The notes under the pieces: model-generated
Databases searched by the model: none
What the model was told of the DNA's origin: nothing
What the model saw: the letters and a program-made list of their open reading frames with translations, nothing else
Origin: Desulforamulus ferrireducens
GTDB lineage: Bacteria > Bacillota > Desulfotomaculia > Desulfotomaculales > Desulfotomaculaceae
DNA: 64,000 nt
Direction: 5' to 3'
Assembly: GCF_002005145.1 (NCBI RefSeq)
Contig: NZ_CP019698.1
Location: 558,001-622,000, forward strand
Translations under genes and position numbers: made by a program
Shown here: one piece after another, positions 60,733 to 64,000 of the stretch
Layout of the letters: each line of letters starts with the position of its first letter
Position numbering within the stretch: the first letter of the stretch is position 1

Positions 60733-61332
60733 TTAAGTAGGGTCTATATAGGTGTTGCCATCCAAGGGAAGTAAAAGTTGTAAGCCGGGAGTACCTCCCA
60801 CGAAACCAACAAAGTAGGTGGTAAAAAACTTGCCTGCTGTCAGTTGCTGATTGGGTACCGTAAGGATCACCTCATCGGAACTGGCCGGGCGTAACTCCAG
60901 GGTATAGCTGCCCGGGTTAATGGCGAAATACTCCGAGACTTCCCGGTAACCTACGTTGCTAAACAAGCGGGCACCATTTAGATAAACGTCTACATTGGTG
61001 GTGAAGGGAGAAAAATGAGCAAACCTTAGCTTTAATTGACCAGGGGGGATAGTTTCTTTAGGTTCCGGGATCAACTGCAGAGCCGGATCCGCTAGCCTAC
61101 CAACCACCGCCAGGGTGGCTATGGTTCCAGGGTCAATATTAACATCGCTGGTGACAATGGGGTTAGTCCTGTTGCCGGCGGGATAAACCTTAAAGTTATA
61201 GGTTCCCGGCACCAGCTGAAGGTATTCCGAAAAAGATCGATAGGAGAGATTTTGGGCCACTAAAGTGTCATTGGCCAGCACATCCACAGCAGGTGCATCC
61301 GGCGATGCATGGAGGATGCGAATATGGGACAT
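60733..61332 (-). CDS. DUF4397-domain protein
   Basis: A 199-residue protein of two DUF4397 repeats: IRILHASPDAPAVDVLAND (residues about 3-90) and LRFAHFSPFTTNVDVYLNG (about 105-185), each with a P-G-S/T-Y beta-strand pattern (VPGTYNFKVYPAG, NPGSYTLELRPAS). Many members are secreted or wall-linked; this one has no signal peptide when begun at the ATG at 61332 after AAAGGTG. The longer frame start at 61404 is not supported. Function unknown; spore-coat or surface placement is possible in spore formers. Confidence 0.8.
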   Translation of the reverse strand: MSHIRILHASPDAPAVDVLANDTLVAQNLSYRSFSEYLQLVPGTYNFKVYPAGNRTNPIVTSDVNIDPGTIATLAVVGRLADPALQLIPEPKETIPPGQLKLRFAHFSPFTTNVDVYLNGARLFSNVGYREVSEYFAINPGSYTLELRPASSDEVILTVPNQQLTAGKFFTTYFVGFVGGTPGLQLLLPLDGNTYIDPT

Positions 61333-61402
61333 AGTATCACACCTTTCCCCGAGGCAAGATTTCTTTTTATAGCATATGAAGGCAAAGAGGTGGAGGATTA
61401 CC

Positions 61403-61440
61403 AAAAAACCTCAGGCAGCTAAAATAGCCTGAGGTTTTTT
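61403..61440. terminator. Perfect hairpin terminator
   Basis: AAAAAACCTCAGGC (61403-61416) and GCCTGAGGTTTTTT (61427-61440) form a 14-bp perfect stem with A and T runs, so it works in both directions. It follows the DUF5684-like gene on the minus strand. Confidence 0.88.
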
Positions 61441-61462
61441 GACTCCCGGAGATAGTTCTCAT

Positions 61463-61948
61463 CTAAGCCATCAGGTTGATTTTATCTGGGGTGATGGGAT
61501 GATTGTTGCGGATGGCAAAGACAAAGATGGGGTACATAAAGGGCAGGAAAAAGCCGATAATTGTCATAATCAAAGCATGATGACTATATTTTTTGAATAG
61601 AGTATAAGTTACAATAATATAGAAGAGAACGTAGAGCACACTGATGATAGTATTAATAATTGGGATTTGGGCCAGAATGCAGTAGGCAAAGGGGGCAAGC
61701 AGCAATACCCAAGGCAGGTATGGTACTGTCCAACTGCCGATTTTTAACTCCTTAATGACCTTTCCCATTGTATAATATTGTACCAGGGGAATAAAGGCCA
61801 ACCAACTGTTCTCTACATCGGCCCGGTCGGCCAATTTATAAAGTCCATAACTAAACAATAAATAGAGGCCACCCAAAGCGATAAAGGATACCACCAGGGT
61901 AATACCACCAATCGCCAAAAGCAAGCCCAAGATTCCCATTTCTGACAT
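61463..61948 (-). CDS. Small membrane protein, DUF5684-like
   Basis: A 161-residue protein with four TMs. The central stretch SWLAFIPLVQYYTMGKVIKE matches a common signature of DUF5684-type membrane proteins. The C-terminal piece ends with HPITPDKINLM. Function unknown. The ATG at 61948 follows GGAAAGGAAGAT. It is a single gene. Confidence 0.7.
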   Translation of the reverse strand: MSEMGILGLLLAIGGITLVVSFIALGGLYLLFSYGLYKLADRADVENSWLAFIPLVQYYTMGKVIKELKIGSWTVPYLPWVLLLAPFAYCILAQIPIINTIISVLYVLFYIIVTYTLFKKYSHHALIMTIIGFFLPFMYPIFVFAIRNNHPITPDKINLMA

Positions 61949-62091
61949 TTACATCTTCCTTTCCAAAAGTTCTCTGCTCCGGGATAAATCATGGTTTTAA
62001 AACCAAGATTTTCTAATTTAGAATATGTGGGGAGAGGTCATGTTGCCACTATTTAGTAGCAAATAATTTAAAACTAGAAACAGGTGATACT

Positions 62092-63006
62092 TTGAACGGT
62101 TTTTATTTAGGGGTTTTGCTGGTATTTCTTTCTGCTTCGGGATTTGGCTTAATTCCCATTTTTGCCCTGTATGCCTACGGGGGAGGGGCTTCGGTAACCA
62201 CATTATTGTTTGGCAGGTTTACCTTGGCTGCCATTATCTTTTTTGGTTATATACTATATAAAGAAAAAAGAATTCCCGTTGAGCGTTCCCAACTGAAGTA
62301 TCTCTTTTTATTGGGCGGTATCATCTACACCTTGCAGTCAAACCTTTATTTCTCGTCAGTTAAATATATTCCAGCCTCCTTAGCTGTGTTGTTGTTTTAC
62401 ATTTATCCGGTTTTGGTGGCTTTGGCTTCAAGTTATTTAGATAAAGAAGTGTTGGATAAAAAAATTATCTTTTCTATTGTCCTGTCACTGTTGGGGCTTA
62501 CCCTTGTGCTGGGGGTTTCCTTTGGCGGCATTAACCTTACCGGAGTAATGCTGGCCCTGGCTTCGGGTTTGGTCTATTCAGTCTATTTAGTATTGGGAAA
62601 CCGGATTGTCAAGGAAACGCCGGCTTTGGTAACCAGTGCCTTTATCTGTCTGTTTGCGGCCTGCTCAATATTGGTGATTGGAGTTAGCAAAGGTGATTTG
62701 GATTTTAACCTGACCGGGGAAGCCTGGTTAGCTATCCTGGGGGTAGCTCTCTGCTGTACGGTGCTAGCTATCTTTACTTTGTTCCGTGGCATTGAATTAA
62801 TCGGCACCACCAGAGCTTCAATTTTAAGCATGATTGAACCGCTGATAACCATTGGTTTTTCGGCACTCTTATTTAATGAACGGTTATCCTTTTTACAGAT
62901 GCTGGGGGGAGCGGCAGTTTTGCTAGGTTCAGTGCTGGTGATACTGGCCAGGGATAAAAGTAAAAACACCCCGGAACCAGCCAGGGCAAAAAGTGCGGAT
63001 TGTTAG
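62092..63006 (+). CDS. EamA-family (DMT) transporter
   Basis: A 304-residue 10-TM exporter-type permease with two EamA repeats (GFGLIPIFALYAYGGGASVT and the second from about residue 150, ILGVALCCTVLAIFTLFRG, ASILSMIEPL). The TTG at 62092 follows CAGGTGAT, a good ribosome binding site. It shares domain layout with the gene at 36216 but is not close in sequence. The substrate is unknown. A terminator lies 50 nt after the stop. Confidence 0.85.
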   Translation: MNGFYLGVLLVFLSASGFGLIPIFALYAYGGGASVTTLLFGRFTLAAIIFFGYILYKEKRIPVERSQLKYLFLLGGIIYTLQSNLYFSSVKYIPASLAVLLFYIYPVLVALASSYLDKEVLDKKIIFSIVLSLLGLTLVLGVSFGGINLTGVMLALASGLVYSVYLVLGNRIVKETPALVTSAFICLFAACSILVIGVSKGDLDFNLTGEAWLAILGVALCCTVLAIFTLFRGIELIGTTRASILSMIEPLITIGFSALLFNERLSFLQMLGGAAVLLGSVLVILARDKSKNTPEPARAKSADC

Positions 63007-63057
63007 GGGAGCCGACGCTGTGTGAGCCTTCCTCCAAGGGAATAATAGATAAAATCC

Positions 63058-63084
63058 AAGAGCAGATAAAACTGCTCTTTTTTT
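63058..63084 (+). terminator. Terminator after EamA gene
   Basis: AAGAGCAG-ATAAAA-CTGCTCTT followed by TTTTT. Confidence 0.88.
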
Positions 63085-63266
63085 GCCCATTCCGCCAGTG
63101 TCATTAGGGTCTTGGTGTAAGCAAGGCTTTTTCTACAAATTAAGACATAGAGAAGTTGTTAAAGAAATTTAGATATACACTACCAATAATTACAGAAACG
63201 TGTTAAAATCTCTGGCAAATTCATAGAATGTTACGTGGTGTTTTTTTAGATTAAAGGAGGGGTAAA

Positions 63267-64000
63267 ATGTATCCTTACCGTACAGTGTCTGTTATTCCTG
63301 AACTACCCGCACCCATTAGTCGTTTAAGTGAACTGGCTAGAAACCTTTGGTTTAGTTGGCACCCTCAGGCTCAACTGCTATATAGCAAACTGGATCCACT
63401 GCTTTGGGAGGAGGTTAACCATAACCCGATCAAGCAATTACTTTATGTGGAAGGCGCAGCATTAAAACGTGCCGCCGCTGACCCAGAGTATTTGGCCATC
63501 TATAATCGGGTAATTGCGGATTTGGATAGTTATATGGGGGGGGAAACCTGGTTTCAACGCACCTGCCCCAATTTAACTGATCAATTAGTTGCTTATTTTT
63601 CCGCTGAATTTGGAGTTCATGAATCCAACCCGGTTTACAGTGGTGGCTTAGGCCTACTGGCCGGGGACCATTGCAAATCCGCCAGCGATTTAGGCATTCC
63701 CTTTGTGGGGGTAGGTATTTTATATAAACAAGGGTATTTTTGTCAAAGAATCAATCGAGAAGGTTGGCAAGAAGCCCATTACACTTTTATGGACTTTAAT
63801 GAAATGACTGTTACACCGGCCCGGCGTCCTGATGGCGGAGAGGTGATTATTACCGTTCGTTTACCAGGCAGAGATGTATTTGTTAAGGTGTGGGAACTGC
63901 AGGTGGGCAGGGTGATTATTTACTTCCTGGATACTGATTTAAGTCAAAATAATAAAGAGGATCGCCAGCTCACCTCTAAACTATATGGTGGTAATCAGGA
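63267..64000 (+). CDS. glgP: Alpha-glucan phosphorylase, N-terminal part (3' end outside window)
   Basis: The first 244 codons of a glycogen/maltodextrin phosphorylase of the archaeal-type (DUF3417-containing) branch, which releases glucose 1-phosphate from alpha-glucans. The N-terminal DUF3417 region reads LARNLWFSWHPQAQLLYSKL, and the catalytic domain begins YFSAEFGVHESNPVYSGGLG, then LAGDHCKSASDLGIPFVGVG. The ATG at 63267 follows AAAGGAGGGG. The frame is open to the end of the window. Confidence 0.92.
   Translation, partial: MYPYRTVSVIPELPAPISRLSELARNLWFSWHPQAQLLYSKLDPLLWEEVNHNPIKQLLYVEGAALKRAAADPEYLAIYNRVIADLDSYMGGETWFQRTCPNLTDQLVAYFSAEFGVHESNPVYSGGLGLLAGDHCKSASDLGIPFVGVGILYKQGYFCQRINREGWQEAHYTFMDFNEMTVTPARRPDGGEVIITVRLPGRDVFVKVWELQVGRVIIYFLDTDLSQNNKEDRQLTSKLYGGNQ

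Overview
The window looks like chromosomal DNA (roughly 43-45% GC by eye) from an anaerobic, spore-former-type Firmicute of the Desulfotomaculum/Desulforamulus kind (Peptococcaceae). The inference rests on strong AGGAGG/GGGGG ribosome binding sites with frequent TTG and GTG starts, PerR with reverse rubrerythrin, an EtfBA-lactate dehydrogenase operon, an arylsulfate sulfotransferase, a TauE/YeiH sulfur-anion transport cluster and many hairpin terminators. No rRNA, tRNA or CRISPR array was seen.

Layout. 1-2.1 kb: 5' part of a cytoplasmic-looking arylsulfate sulfotransferase and a 56-aa exported peptide. 2.3-6.6 kb: release factor 3 and two MFS transporters. 6.9-10.1 kb: etfB-etfA-lactate dehydrogenase behind a FadR/GntR-type operator. 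10.5-14.8 kb: an ABC uptake system for an unknown small molecule, its TetR regulator and an embedded menA; the same 16-bp palindrome precedes both transcription units. 15-21 kb: soluble chemotaxis-type protein, LysR regulator, lpdA, lipB-lipA, Crp/Fnr regulator. 21-27 kb: YkgJ-type protein and a five-gene lipoprotein/MacAB/TolC-like export operon. 27-34.6 kb: MFS transporter, secreted helical-repeat protein with an OmpR-type two-component system, DegV, ferredoxin-like protein and a membrane metallophosphoesterase. 34.9-40 kb: reverse rubrerythrin and PerR with a Per-type box, EamA exporter, exported M3 peptidase, HTH regulator.

40.5-46.1 kb: an intact but probably catalytically dead IS1634-like protein, then TauE permease, a two-TM partner, YeiH, a 37-aa membrane miniprotein and a Usp protein. 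46-52 kb: 7-TM protein, TerC protein under a yybP-ykoY (Mn2+) riboswitch, CNNM/CBS protein, FAD oxidoreductase, MarR and DUF169 proteins.

52.1-57.5 kb is an accessory island. It holds a complete type III toxin-antitoxin locus (ToxN/AbiQ-like endoribonuclease with three and a partial 39-40-nt antitoxin RNA repeats, a textbook promoter and an attenuating terminator), a broken FRG-domain gene, an IS21-family element and two IS1182-type transposase remnants. 57.6-64 kb returns to housekeeping genes: UppP, a membrane acyltransferase-like protein, an NDH-2-type dehydrogenase, DUF4397 and DUF5684-like proteins, an EamA exporter and the start of an alpha-glucan phosphorylase.

The most notable items are the type III TA locus with covarying repeats, a pair of interleaved perfect inverted repeats at 14.9 kb, palindromes shared between separate transcription units, the TauE-YeiH-miniprotein cluster and the decayed transposase-like protein. 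All function calls come from reading motifs and remembered family features; no database search was run.
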